A stretch of 64,000 nt of DNA from Candidatus Zixiibacteriota bacterium (lineage in GTDB: Bacteria; Zixibacteria; MSB-5A5; GN15; FEB-12): assembly GCA_024280215.1 (NCBI GenBank), contig JAJRQO010000023.1, positions 1 through 64,000 on the forward strand, given 5' to 3'. Position numbers and translations under genes: made by a program. Below are positions 8,371 through 16,308 of the stretch, in pieces (within the stretch, counting starts at the first letter, position 1; each line of letters opens with the position of its first letter). Under the pieces are notes generated by a model. It did no database searches. It saw only the letters and a program-made list of their open reading frames with translations, and was not told where the DNA came from.

Positions 8371-11235
8371 TTATTTTTTCTTACTTAGTTCACGTTTTAG
8401 GTAATGACCTGTGTACGACGCTTTTACTTTGGCGACCTCTTCGGGAGTTCCCGCTGCAAGAATCCGTCCGCCCTCGTCGCCACCTTCGGGACCAATATCA
8501 ATTATCCAGTCGGCTGTTTTTATGACATCAAGATTATGTTCAATAACTAAAATTGTATTTCCACGGTCGACCAGTTCATTGAGTACCGAGAGGAGCATAC
8601 GAATATCTTCAAAATGCAAGCCTGTTGTCGGTTCGTCAAGAATGTACATAGTGCGACCAGTTGCCATCTTCGAAAGTTCGGTGGCAAGTTTTATCCGTTG
8701 GGCTTCACCGCCCGATAGTGTCGTCGCTTGTTGTCCAAGGTGTATATAACCGAGCCCAACATTGAAAAGAGTAAGCAGTTTCTTTTTTATACGTGGAATG
8801 TTTTCAAAAAAGTGCATCGCTTCTTCGACCGTCATGTCGAGAACATCGGCAATTGATTTCCCTTTGAAAGTTACCTCAAGAGTCTCGCGGTTATATCGTT
8901 TTCCTTTGCAAATTTCGCAAGGTACATAGACGTCAGGTAAAAAATGCATTTCAATTTTTATAATACCGTCACCTTCGCATGCTTCGCATCGTCCACCCTT
9001 GACATTAAAAGAGAACCGTCCTGGCAAATAACCACGAGCTTTCGCTTCGGTTAGTGATGAAAATAAGTCGCGAATATGGGTGAACAGACCCGTATAGGTG
9101 GCAGGGTTTGAGCGAGGGGTTCGTCCGATTGGAGATTGGTCAATGTCGATAACCTTGTCAATATGCTCGAGCCCTTTGATTTTTTTATACGGAAGCGGAG
9201 GTTTACGGCTTGAATAAAAATGTCGTGCCATGATTCGATAGAGGGTTTCATTTATAACAGACGATTTCCCTGAACCAGAGACACCAGTTACACAAACAAA
9301 ACAGCCAAGTGGGATTTCGACGTCGACATTTTTTAGATTGTTGCCTGTTGCTCCAAATAATTTGATAAAATTGCCATTTGGTTCACGTCGTTCTTTTGGA
9401 GATTCTATTTTACGTTTACCTGACAAGTATTGCCCTGTGATAGACTTTTTTGCTTTTAAAATATCTTTTGGGGTTCCGATTCCGACAATCTCTCCACCAT
9501 GTACGCCCGCACCAGGTCCAAGGTCAATGACAAAATCGGCGTTTTCAATTGTCTCGCGGTCATGTTCAACAACTAAGACTGTGTTACCGATGTCACGAAG
9601 TTCAAGAAGCATTTTCAGAAGTTTGTCGTTGTCACGTTGATGTAACCCGATAGATGGTTCATCTAAGATATATAATACCCCTACCAAGCGAGAACCTATC
9701 TGCGTTGCGAGACGGATACGTTGTGCTTCACCACCTGACAATGTCGACGCGGTTCGGCTGAGGGTAAGATAGTCAAGCCCGACATCGGACAGAAAACCTA
9801 AGCGTTCTTTAACTTCTTTTAATATTTGTTTGGCAATCGTGTTTTGGCGTTTGGTCAGTTTAATATTTTTGAAAAATAGAATCGCCTGTTTGATAGACAT
9901 CGCCGTTACGGTGTCGATAGTCTCTCTGTCAATAATGACCGAAAGTGCTTCGGGACGTAATCTTGCACCCTCGCATGCGGGGCAAGAGTTTTTGGACATG
10001 TAAGATTCTATCCAATTACGAACACCTGTTGATTGGGTTTGTTTGTAGCGACGATCAAGGTGTGGGACGACGCCCTCGAAAGTTGATTCGTATATACCTG
10101 CGGTGCGAGCGTTGCCAGATGATGGGACATATTCAAATTTCATTTTCTCTTTGCCCGAACCATGTAAGATAACCTGCTGAACTTTTTTTGGTAACTTGTT
10201 AAATTTGGTAGAAAATTTAAAACCGTAGTGATCGGCAACACCCTTGACCATAGCACGGTACCAATTCGACATATCGGGTCCGCCCCACGGTTTGATAGCT
10301 CCTTCGTTGATGGTCAGATTATCATCTGGGACAACAAAGGCAGGATCGACTTTCATTTTCTGACCGAGACCATCACATGTCTGACAAGCACCAAATGGTG
10401 AATTGAACGAAAAGAGTCGTGGTGATGGTTCTTCATAAGAGATATTGCAATTGAGACAGGCAAACTGCTCGGAGAAAAGTAAATCTTTATTTTTTATATT
10501 TATAAGGACTGTTCCCAGAGCAATTTTAAGTGCGGTTTCGACTGAGTCGGCAAGGCGACGTTTTGATTTTGCTTTTACAACCAGACGATCAACGACCGCT
10601 TCGATAGTATGTTTTTTCTTTTTATCAAGTTCTATATCAGAATCAGTTTCGACAATTTCACCATCGACACGAAGTCTGACAAACCCTTCACGTTTGGCTT
10701 CATCGATAATATCTTTATGCTCACCCTTTTTGCCACGGACAAGTGGGGCAAGAACAATCATGCGGGTTCCCTCTTCAAAGGTCAGCACCGAATCAACAAT
10801 CTGTTCGACAGTCTGCTGGGTAATTGGTTGACGACACTTGACACAATGCGGTACGCCAATACGGGCAAAGAGAAGTCGGAAATAATCGTAGATTTCTGTA
10901 ACTGTACCAACGGTCGAACGGGGATTTTTGGCAGTACCTTTTTGTTCAATTGAAATTGCTGGTGAAAGTCCTTCAATAAAATCAATATCGGGTTTTTCCA
11001 TCAGCCCTAAAAACTGACGGGCGTAGGCAGAAAGCGACTCAACATAGCGACGTTGCCCTTCGGCGTAAATAGTGTCAAAAGCGAGCGAAGATTTGCCCGA
11101 ACCAGACAGACCAGTAATAACAGTGAGGGAATCACGGGGGATTTTGACGTCGATATTTTTTAAATTATGTTCTCTGGCTCCTTTTACGTGCAGGAACTCT
11201 TTGTTTTTCTTATACTTATGATTTTTTTGTGCCAT
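8371..11235 (-). CDS. uvrA: Excinuclease ABC subunit A
   Basis: 954 residues, full length. The damage-recognition ATPase of nucleotide excision repair, which works as a dimer with UvrB. Two ABC ATPase modules are visible. The first has Walker [16 protein letters not shown] and signature [18 protein letters not shown]. The second has [15 protein letters not shown] and [13 protein letters not shown], with [13 protein letters not shown]. Zinc-finger cysteine pairs CVKCRQ, CLNCN, CQTC, CPAC and CEAC are all present. No uvrB or uvrC is in the window. Upstream is an intergenic stretch of about 240 bases with no recognised signal. Confidence 0.98.
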   Translation of the reverse strand: MAQKNHKYKKNKEFLHVKGAREHNLKNIDVKIPRDSLTVITGLSGSGKSSLAFDTIYAEGQRRYVESLSAYARQFLGLMEKPDIDFIEGLSPAISIEQKGTAKNPRSTVGTVTEIYDYFRLLFARIGVPHCVKCRQPITQQTVEQIVDSVLTFEEGTRMIVLAPLVRGKKGEHKDIIDEAKREGFVRLRVDGEIVETDSDIELDKKKKHTIEAVVDRLVVKAKSKRRLADSVETALKIALGTVLINIKNKDLLFSEQFACLNCNISYEEPSPRLFSFNSPFGACQTCDGLGQKMKVDPAFVVPDDNLTINEGAIKPWGGPDMSNWYRAMVKGVADHYGFKFSTKFNKLPKKVQQVILHGSGKEKMKFEYVPSSGNARTAGIYESTFEGVVPHLDRRYKQTQSTGVRNWIESYMSKNSCPACEGARLRPEALSVIIDRETIDTVTAMSIKQAILFFKNIKLTKRQNTIAKQILKEVKERLGFLSDVGLDYLTLSRTASTLSGGEAQRIRLATQIGSRLVGVLYILDEPSIGLHQRDNDKLLKMLLELRDIGNTVLVVEHDRETIENADFVIDLGPGAGVHGGEIVGIGTPKDILKAKKSITGQYLSGKRKIESPKERREPNGNFIKLFGATGNNLKNVDVEIPLGCFVCVTGVSGSGKSSVINETLYRIMARHFYSSRKPPLPYKKIKGLEHIDKVIDIDQSPIGRTPRSNPATYTGLFTHIRDLFSSLTEAKARGYLPGRFSFNVKGGRCEACEGDGIIKIEMHFLPDVYVPCEICKGKRYNRETLEVTFKGKSIADVLDMTVEEAMHFFENIPRIKKKLLTLFNVGLGYIHLGQQATTLSGGEAQRIKLATELSKMATGRTMYILDEPTTGLHFEDIRMLLSVLNELVDRGNTILVIEHNLDVIKTADWIIDIGPEGGDEGGRILAAGTPEEVAKVKASYTGHYLKRELSKKK

Positions 11236-11477
11236 TTATCTCTCTTTTTTACAATCTTGTAATATACGCAATAACTCCTCTATTTAAAGAGAAATTTATG
11301 TTTTTTTAAATCACATATTGTACTTATGGCACTTTTATTCGTTTATATAGAGTTCTTTCAATTGAATAGGATTTAAAAGTATGGTAAGAGTGGTGTAGAA
11401 GTATATACTATGTAAAGAATTCAGTTGCGACCGAAAATACTTGACATCTAAGCCTATAACTATATAATAGGGTTACT

Positions 11478-12080
11478 ATGCATGATAAACATCAGGAATT
11501 TTTCGATAAGCTCGCCGAAGAGTGGGACTATACCTTTACTGCTGAAGACCTTGACCGTCTGCGTCATTTAGTCAGCAAAATAGGCGTTAAAGAAGGTATG
11601 CATATTTTGGACCTTGGATGTGGAACAGGAATATTGTTTGATATGCTCCGTCGGGCTGTTGGCGATTCTGGTTCGGTGACCGGTGTTGATTTCTCATTTG
11701 AAATGGCTCAAAAAGCTCATCGTAATTTCCCATTTCCAAATGTCAATGTTGTCGATGCTGATGCGGTTGCATTGCCGTTTGTCGACTCATCGTTTGATAT
11801 GGTTGTTGCTTTTGCTTCATTTCCACATTTTAGCAACCAACAACGAGCTTTAGATGAAGCCCATCGGGTGTTAAAAGCAGATTGTAAAATCAATATTATC
11901 CAACTTGAATCGACTAAAGAGATGATTGAAATTCATCACAAAGTCGGCGGAGTTGTTGCCGACGATGATATTCCATCGGAAGATATGCTTCGCGAGATGC
12001 TTCAAAAAAGTAAATTCAAAAACGAATCCATCGAAGACCATCCTGGCTTATACTTAGCCACCGCTACCAATAGTAAGTAA
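11478..12080 (+). CDS. Class I SAM-dependent methyltransferase (UbiE/Methyltransf_11 type)
   Basis: 200 residues. The Rossmann SAM-binding core shows motif I ILDLGCGTGILFDML, an acidic VTGVDFS after strand 2, and DADAVALPFVDSSFDMVVAF, which is motif IV-like. The order matches Methyltransf_11 proteins that methylate small molecules. The substrate cannot be inferred. It is a single gene transcribed away from uvrA with REP sequence 20 bases after its stop. Functional specificity is unknown. Confidence 0.8.
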   Translation: MHDKHQEFFDKLAEEWDYTFTAEDLDRLRHLVSKIGVKEGMHILDLGCGTGILFDMLRRAVGDSGSVTGVDFSFEMAQKAHRNFPFPNVNVVDADAVALPFVDSSFDMVVAFASFPHFSNQQRALDEAHRVLKADCKINIIQLESTKEMIEIHHKVGGVVADDDIPSEDMLREMLQKSKFKNESIEDHPGLYLATATNSK

Positions 12081-12100
12081 GAGTATATATTTAAATTTCC

Positions 12101-12147
12101 GTAGGTCGGTGTTCCAAGCTACTTGCTTGCAAGTTGCAGAACCCGAC
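12101..12147 (+). repeat. REP-type hairpin, left partner of the RAYT gene
   Basis: It begins with GTAG (12101-12104), then GTCGGTGTTC pairs with GAACCCGAC (12139-12147) with one bulged T, and an inner ACTTG/CAAGT stem. It is the inverted counterpart of 12676-12718 and lies five bases from the transposase stop. Confidence 0.8.
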
Positions 12148-12151
12148 AAAA

Positions 12152-12631
12152 TTATTCACCAAAACTTTTATCTGAATCAAACCTAATTTTATTTCCCCAA
12201 TCTCTTTGATAATATCCACCCTCAAAATATTTCATTAACGAAGAATGGTTATATGTAAATGGGTCATCTATAAATTTATGTTTTACGGGATTGTAATGTA
12301 TATAATCTAAATGATTATTGAAATCATTTTTGTCTCTTATAATATGATCCCAATATCTGTTTTGCCAAACCTTTCCTTTGGCAACTGTTTGGTTATAGTT
12401 CCATGTGTAGGTTCTTTTAAAAGAGTGCATAATCTTTAAAATCTCTTGTTGTTCTACATTAAGCATAACATGAAAGTGGTCTTGCAGAATAACCCAAGCG
12501 ATTGGTTGAATAGTTTTCCAGCTTTTCCAGAAGAAATTTATATTATTTAAAAGAATTGGTTGTCTGTTGTGAGTTACAGCTGTAATAAAATAATATCGAT
12601 TTTTAAGTTGGTATCTTCGAAGTGATTTCAT
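12152..12631 (-). CDS. REP-associated tyrosine transposase (RAYT, Y1_Tnp/HUH family)
   Basis: 159 residues. Such proteins are single-strand nucleases related to IS200/IS605 TnpA that cleave at REP hairpins. The HUH-type motif appears as DHFHVML and the catalytic Tyr region as YIHYNPVKHKF. The C-terminal extension typical of RAYTs (HSSLMKYFEGGYY) is present. The gene is bracketed by two inverted hairpins with outward GTAG tetranucleotides, the usual RAYT arrangement. Related hairpins occur elsewhere in the window, so this domesticated-type enzyme may have spread them. Confidence 0.88.
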   Translation of the reverse strand: MKSLRRYQLKNRYYFITAVTHNRQPILLNNINFFWKSWKTIQPIAWVILQDHFHVMLNVEQQEILKIMHSFKRTYTWNYNQTVAKGKVWQNRYWDHIIRDKNDFNNHLDYIHYNPVKHKFIDDPFTYNHSSLMKYFEGGYYQRDWGNKIRFDSDKSFGE

Positions 12632-12675
12632 GTATAGAATATATATTGTATGACTGACACATAGTGTCAGTATTT

Positions 12676-12718
12676 GTCGGGTTCTGCACGCTAAAGCGTG
12701 CTTGGAACACTGACCTAC
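12676..12718 (-). repeat. REP-type hairpin, right partner of the RAYT gene
   Basis: GTCGGGTTC (12676-12684) faces GAACACTGAC (12705-12714). An inner GCACGC/GCGTGC stem closes on TAAA. CTAC (12715-12718) is the GTAG head on the minus strand. It is the mirror image of 12101-12147. Confidence 0.8.
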
Positions 12719-12791
12719 GGTTAAAATACTACCCAGATGTCAATAATATGTCAGTTCACTTTGAATTTGTTCTAACTGTTTCTGCACTAGA

Positions 12792-12809
12792 TTCCGGCTA
12801 AAGCCGGAA
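12792..12809. repeat. Short palindromic hairpin
   Basis: TTCCGGC and GCCGGAA pair around TAAA. It is an isolated G+C-rich hairpin in A+T-rich intergenic DNA with no T-run, so it reads as a short REP-like element rather than a terminator. Confidence 0.45.
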
Positions 12810-12884
12810 AGGAGTTGTGATGAATTGTAAATACGTTATAAAAAATAGTTATTAGTTTTAATAACATATTACAGTCAACGTCTG

Positions 12885-13079
12885 TTATTCTTCAAATAAT
12901 TCGCAACCTTTGTGAGCACCATCGCAAAACGGTTGCTTGGTAGATTTGCCACATCGGCAGATAAAGGCTTTGCCTTCTTTAGTAACGATAGACCCATCTG
13001 GTAATTCAATTTCGATAATATCCGCTTCTATTTTTGCTGAAGCATTTTTATGGATTTTTATTTTAACTTTGTTAGGCAT
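12885..13079 (-). CDS. CDGSH-type iron-sulfur protein
   Basis: 64 residues. The single CDGSH motif CRCGKSTKQPFCDGAHKGC supplies three Cys and one His for a labile [2Fe-2S] cluster. The preceding 40 residues are a beta-rich DUF1271-like segment (IEIELPDGSIVTK). Roles of bacterial family members are redox or iron-sulfur transfer, without a firm assignment. It lies alone between REP hairpins, so context gives no partner. Confidence 0.9.
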   Translation of the reverse strand: MPNKVKIKIHKNASAKIEADIIEIELPDGSIVTKEGKAFICRCGKSTKQPFCDGAHKGCELFEE

Positions 13080-13112
13080 TGTGTTGATTCCTTATATTTA
13101 TTTTCTGTGTTT

Positions 13113-13160
13113 TTCGGGTTCTATAACCACCTATCGGTGGTTGTGTGAACCGCGACCTAC
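13113..13160 (-). repeat. REP-type hairpin (GTAG family)
   Basis: CGGGTTC (13115-13121) faces GAACCG (13147-13152). An inner AACCACC/GGTGGTT stem closes on TATC. CTAC at 13157-13160 is the GTAG head on the minus strand. It lies between the CDGSH gene and birA. Confidence 0.7.
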
Positions 13161-13184
13161 TCGGAAAGTCTACTAAAACAAATT

Positions 13185-14183
13185 TCAATTTTTTAGAATG
13201 GTGACTTCGCCAGAGTTAATAGTTTTAATTTCGCCATCACAGTCAAGTAGTAATGCACCATCTTGGTTGATGTCCAACACTTTTCCATCTATAATATCAT
13301 TGCCATATTCAAGATGAATTTGAGTACCGATAAGCGATGAATAGTCACGAAGTTTTGTAAGTATCGAGGTAAGCCTGTCTTGATTATATTGCATATAATA
13401 ATTTTCAAAATTTACGAGAAACTTTTGCAAGAACTGAACTCGATTTATTTGTGTTTTGCTTTCAAGCGATAACGATGTTGCTGTTGATTTAATCTCATCA
13501 TGGAAATCATCAGTTGTGTGGTTGATGTTCATACCGATTCCAATAATGACATGATTGATTTTATTTTTTTCAGCTGAAAGTTCTGTGAGGATTCCTGCGG
13601 CTTTTTTACTATTAAGCAAAATATCATTAGGCCATTTTATTTGTACCGACGCTTGGGTAAACTGTTTACAAGTGTCCGCCATTGCCACCGCAGTCATAAG
13701 CGACAATCCTGGGGCATCTTCGGGGTTGAAATTTGGTCGTAAAATTATCGAACAGTAGATTCCTTTTTTTTCGATAGAATACCAGTGACGGCTAAACCGT
13801 CCTTTCCCCTTAGTCTGTTTCTCAGAGACGACAATAGTTCCCTCGGTGGCTCCTTGTTCGGCAAGATTTTGTGCGGTACTGTTTGTTGATGCGACCGATT
13901 GAAATGCCACAACTTTGCATCCTATCAATTTTGTTTGTAGTCCAAAAGAAATTTCGGAATCTATAAGTGCATCTGGTGCTGAGACAAATGATAAATTACT
14001 GTTTTCATTGTTAATCGTGTAGCCCCATGATGCGATAGTTTTAAGATGTACCAGTAAGTCTTGCAAGCCGATTGAAAAGAGAGCAAGAGCTTTGTCTATT
14101 GGAATCGTCTGATTGATACGGATTTCGTTTATGAGTCGTTCGGTGACTCTTTCTTTGGTAGCGTTATTCATATCAACCTTCAT
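13185..14183 (-). CDS. birA: Biotin-protein ligase / biotin operon repressor BirA
   Basis: 332 residues. It makes biotinyl-AMP and attaches biotin to carboxylase carrier domains. The N-terminal 70 residues form a winged-helix-like segment (IDKALALFSIGLQDLLVHLK), so this is the bifunctional type able to bind DNA. The ligase core shows GKGRFSRHWYS, GIYCSIILRPN and IKWPNDILLNSKKAAGIL. A C-terminal SH3-like domain follows. It overlaps nadC by 11 bases, so the two cofactor genes are co-translated. Confidence 0.94.
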   Translation of the reverse strand: MKVDMNNATKERVTERLINEIRINQTIPIDKALALFSIGLQDLLVHLKTIASWGYTINNENSNLSFVSAPDALIDSEISFGLQTKLIGCKVVAFQSVASTNSTAQNLAEQGATEGTIVVSEKQTKGKGRFSRHWYSIEKKGIYCSIILRPNFNPEDAPGLSLMTAVAMADTCKQFTQASVQIKWPNDILLNSKKAAGILTELSAEKNKINHVIIGIGMNINHTTDDFHDEIKSTATSLSLESKTQINRVQFLQKFLVNFENYYMQYNQDRLTSILTKLRDYSSLIGTQIHLEYGNDIIDGKVLDINQDGALLLDCDGEIKTINSGEVTILKN

Positions 14184-15063
14184 GGGTAAGCAATGTAAAG
14201 TCTGAGCTGACTGCCGAATGTGTCAAAGCACCAATTGAAATATAGTTGACGCCTGTTTGGGCAATAGATGCGACCGTATCAAGATTTACATTTCCTGACG
14301 CTTCGAGCATGACGGCTGGGTTCATCGCTCTCGCTTTTTGTACCATCGCAGCAAGAGAATCAAGCGACTGGTTGTCCAATAGTAAACGCATGACACCGCA
14401 GTCTATAGCTTCAGCGAGTTGGTCGGTCGTGGCGACCTCGACTTCGATTTCGATTTTATCTCTTGTCGTATCAAATTGTAAACGAAAATCTGGAGTATCT
14501 AAAAACTGATCGGTCTGTTTAATAGCATTTGAAATAGAACCAGCCGATGCAATATGATTATCTTTGATAAGTATCATATCAAACAAGCCAATGCGATGGT
14601 TGTGACCGCCACCATGAGTAACGGCTTCTTTTTCAAGCATCCGAAGCCCTGGAGTTGTTTTACGAGTATCTAAGATTTTACAATTTGTATCTTTTACTTT
14701 TTCGACAAATTGATTTGTCAGCGATGCGATTCCGCTGAGGTGTCCTAAAAAATTGAGAGCGGTTCGTTCGACAGTAAGCACTGTCTGGTTGAATCCTTCG
14801 ATTTCAAATATAATATCACCCGTATTGAAAGAATCACCGTCATTTTTGACAGGGCGGATAATATTTGCCGAGTCGACAATATCAAATGCAATCAGTACGG
14901 GTTTGACACCCGAAAGGTAGCCGTCGCATTTTGCTTTTATCTGTGCGGTCATTGGATTTGGCTCAATACAGGCAAGCGAGGTCAGGTCGCCTTTACCGAT
15001 ATCTTCTTTGAGAGCAGTTTCTACAATAGTGCGAATTGATGCTATTTTATGTTCTGGCGTCAT
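14173..15063 (-). CDS. nadC: Nicotinate-nucleotide pyrophosphorylase (carboxylating), quinolinate phosphoribosyltransferase
   Basis: 296 residues from the chosen start. It converts quinolinate and PRPP to nicotinate mononucleotide in de novo NAD synthesis. Core motifs are ALKEDIGKGDLTS, TVERTALNFLGHLSGIAS, LDTRKTTPGLRMLEKEAV, GGGHNHRIGLFDMILIKDNH and LEASGNVNL. The frame is open 22 codons further, but ATG 15063 has GAGGAAG just upstream and the extra codons fall in repeat-like sequence, so 15063 is preferred. No nadA or nadB is nearby. Confidence 0.95.
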   Translation of the reverse strand: MTPEHKIASIRTIVETALKEDIGKGDLTSLACIEPNPMTAQIKAKCDGYLSGVKPVLIAFDIVDSANIIRPVKNDGDSFNTGDIIFEIEGFNQTVLTVERTALNFLGHLSGIASLTNQFVEKVKDTNCKILDTRKTTPGLRMLEKEAVTHGGGHNHRIGLFDMILIKDNHIASAGSISNAIKQTDQFLDTPDFRLQFDTTRDKIEIEVEVATTDQLAEAIDCGVMRLLLDNQSLDSLAAMVQKARAMNPAVMLEASGNVNLDTVASIAQTGVNYISIGALTHSAVSSDFTLLTHEG

Positions 15064-15081
15064 TTTTAATTCTTCCTCATT

Positions 15082-15138
15082 AAATAAGTCTACTTCGACT
15101 CCGCTCACAGCTTGCAAGCTGTTCAGCATGACTTATTT
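15082..15138. repeat. Nested palindromes in the nadC / IlvC-like divergent gap
   Basis: AAATAAGTC (15082-15090) pairs with GACTTATTT (15130-15138). Inside lies the perfect palindrome CAGCTTGCAAGCTG (15108-15121) preceded by the dispersed repeat core ACTTCGACTCCGCTCA. It is a cruciform-capable element occupying the divergent promoter region, probably a repeat insertion. Confidence 0.55.
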
Positions 15139-15192
15139 TGTGACATTAAACAAGCTCTTGGCAATCTGTCGTTACCTCAGTATATTCAGTTC

Positions 15193-16134
15193 ATGTTGAA
15201 AAAGGAATTGAAAAATAAAAAAATCGGTGTTTTAGGCTACGGCTCTCAAGGTCGAGCAGTTGCCTTGAATTTACGTGATTCGGGTTGCGATGTTATTATT
15301 GGGCTACCGTCTCAATCAAAATCACGAAAATATGCCAAGCAAGATAACTTTGTCGTGACTACAACACCCAAAACGGTCAAGCAATCTGACGTTCTTCTTT
15401 TTGCTCTTCCTGACCACTTGCAGGGAAGGATTTACAAATCTGAGATTGAACCAAATTTACAAGCAAAGACAACATTTGTTTTTCTGCATGGATTTGCTAT
15501 TCATTTTGGCTTTATTAAACCCCCTAATGAATCCGATATCTTGATGATTGCTCCTCATGCTCCTGGGATTGCCTTACGTGAAAAATATCTGACCGATAAA
15601 TCGGTCTCTGCATTTCAAGCGATTGAAAACGGTAAGAAAAACTCCAAGCAGCTTCTAACCGCATTGGCAGAAGCAATCGGTATTCGCAAAAATAAACTTG
15701 TAGAGAATAGTTTTAAAAACGAAGCAATCGGTGACCTTTTTGGCGAGCAGGCGGTTCTTTGTGGTGGGTTGAGTGAACTGGTTTTTAATGGCTACTCTGT
15801 TTTGACTGAAAATGGGCTTGACTCTGACAATGCATATTTGGAAGTATGTTACCAGCTTGATTTGCTTATCTCTCTCATAAAAAAGCATGGCATTATCGGT
15901 ATGTATGAAAGAATATCTGTTGCGGCACGGTATGGATCGGTAAAAAACAGTAAAAAAATTATAGACTCATCGGTCAAAAAAAATATGCAGGCGGTCTACG
16001 ATGATATTACGTCGGGCAAGTTTGCCAACAAACTGAATAAGTTAAATGAAAAAGATATTGAAAAACTTTCGCATTCTTTGAAAAAAATGAGTTCGGTTTC
16101 ATTTGAAAAATCTTCTAAAAAATTCTCTAACTAA
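15193..16134 (+). CDS. Ketol-acid reductoisomerase (IlvC) paralogue, divergent
   Basis: 313 residues from the chosen ATG. The Rossmann start IGVLGYGSQGRAVALNLRDSG and the later HGFAIHFGFIKPP and DLFGEQAVLCGG are classic class I KARI motifs for NADPH and Mg2+ binding. Differences are notable: the usual KGPG is HAPG, and the metal-binding AYFExxHE helix reads AYLEVCYQ, so the second Glu is Gln. The short segment before the Rossmann fold seen in IlvC is absent. The C-terminus is a low-complexity Lys/Ser tail. No ilvB, ilvN or ilvD is adjacent, so branched-chain synthesis is doubtful. Confidence 0.75.
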   Translation: MLKKELKNKKIGVLGYGSQGRAVALNLRDSGCDVIIGLPSQSKSRKYAKQDNFVVTTTPKTVKQSDVLLFALPDHLQGRIYKSEIEPNLQAKTTFVFLHGFAIHFGFIKPPNESDILMIAPHAPGIALREKYLTDKSVSAFQAIENGKKNSKQLLTALAEAIGIRKNKLVENSFKNEAIGDLFGEQAVLCGGLSELVFNGYSVLTENGLDSDNAYLEVCYQLDLLISLIKKHGIIGMYERISVAARYGSVKNSKKIIDSSVKKNMQAVYDDITSGKFANKLNKLNEKDIEKLSHSLKKMSSVSFEKSSKKFSN

Positions 16135-16308
16135 CCTAATCATATATATATAGTAAGAGTTAAAAACATTTCCATCTGATATTTCTTCTATGCAGTATAA
16201 TATAAAAATGGTGTAAATTTGTCTATTATTTGACAAATTGATGACATATTGATTGTTTTAACTTCGTACATTTTTCAATAAAATTAAACCGTTTTACTGG
16301 AGTCCACG

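Noticed and set aside
10445-10831. Long open frame on the plus strand opposite uvrA
   Set aside because: It is antisense to highly conserved uvrA codons, has no ribosome site, and its product is Ser/Arg-rich nonsense; it is a shadow of the real gene.
12822-12857. 11-codon frame after AGGAG near the 12792 hairpin
   Set aside because: Too short and probably chance; no downstream gene on that strand for it to lead.
15064-15129. 22-codon N-terminal extension of nadC
   Set aside because: It falls in palindromic repeat sequence and lacks a ribosome site, whereas ATG 15063 has GAGGAAG upstream and fits the family start.
15112-15192. 27-codon N-terminal extension of the IlvC-like gene
   Set aside because: It overlaps the same repeat and does not resemble the IlvC N-terminus; ATG 15193 immediately precedes the Rossmann fold. 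The ribosome site is weak in both cases.
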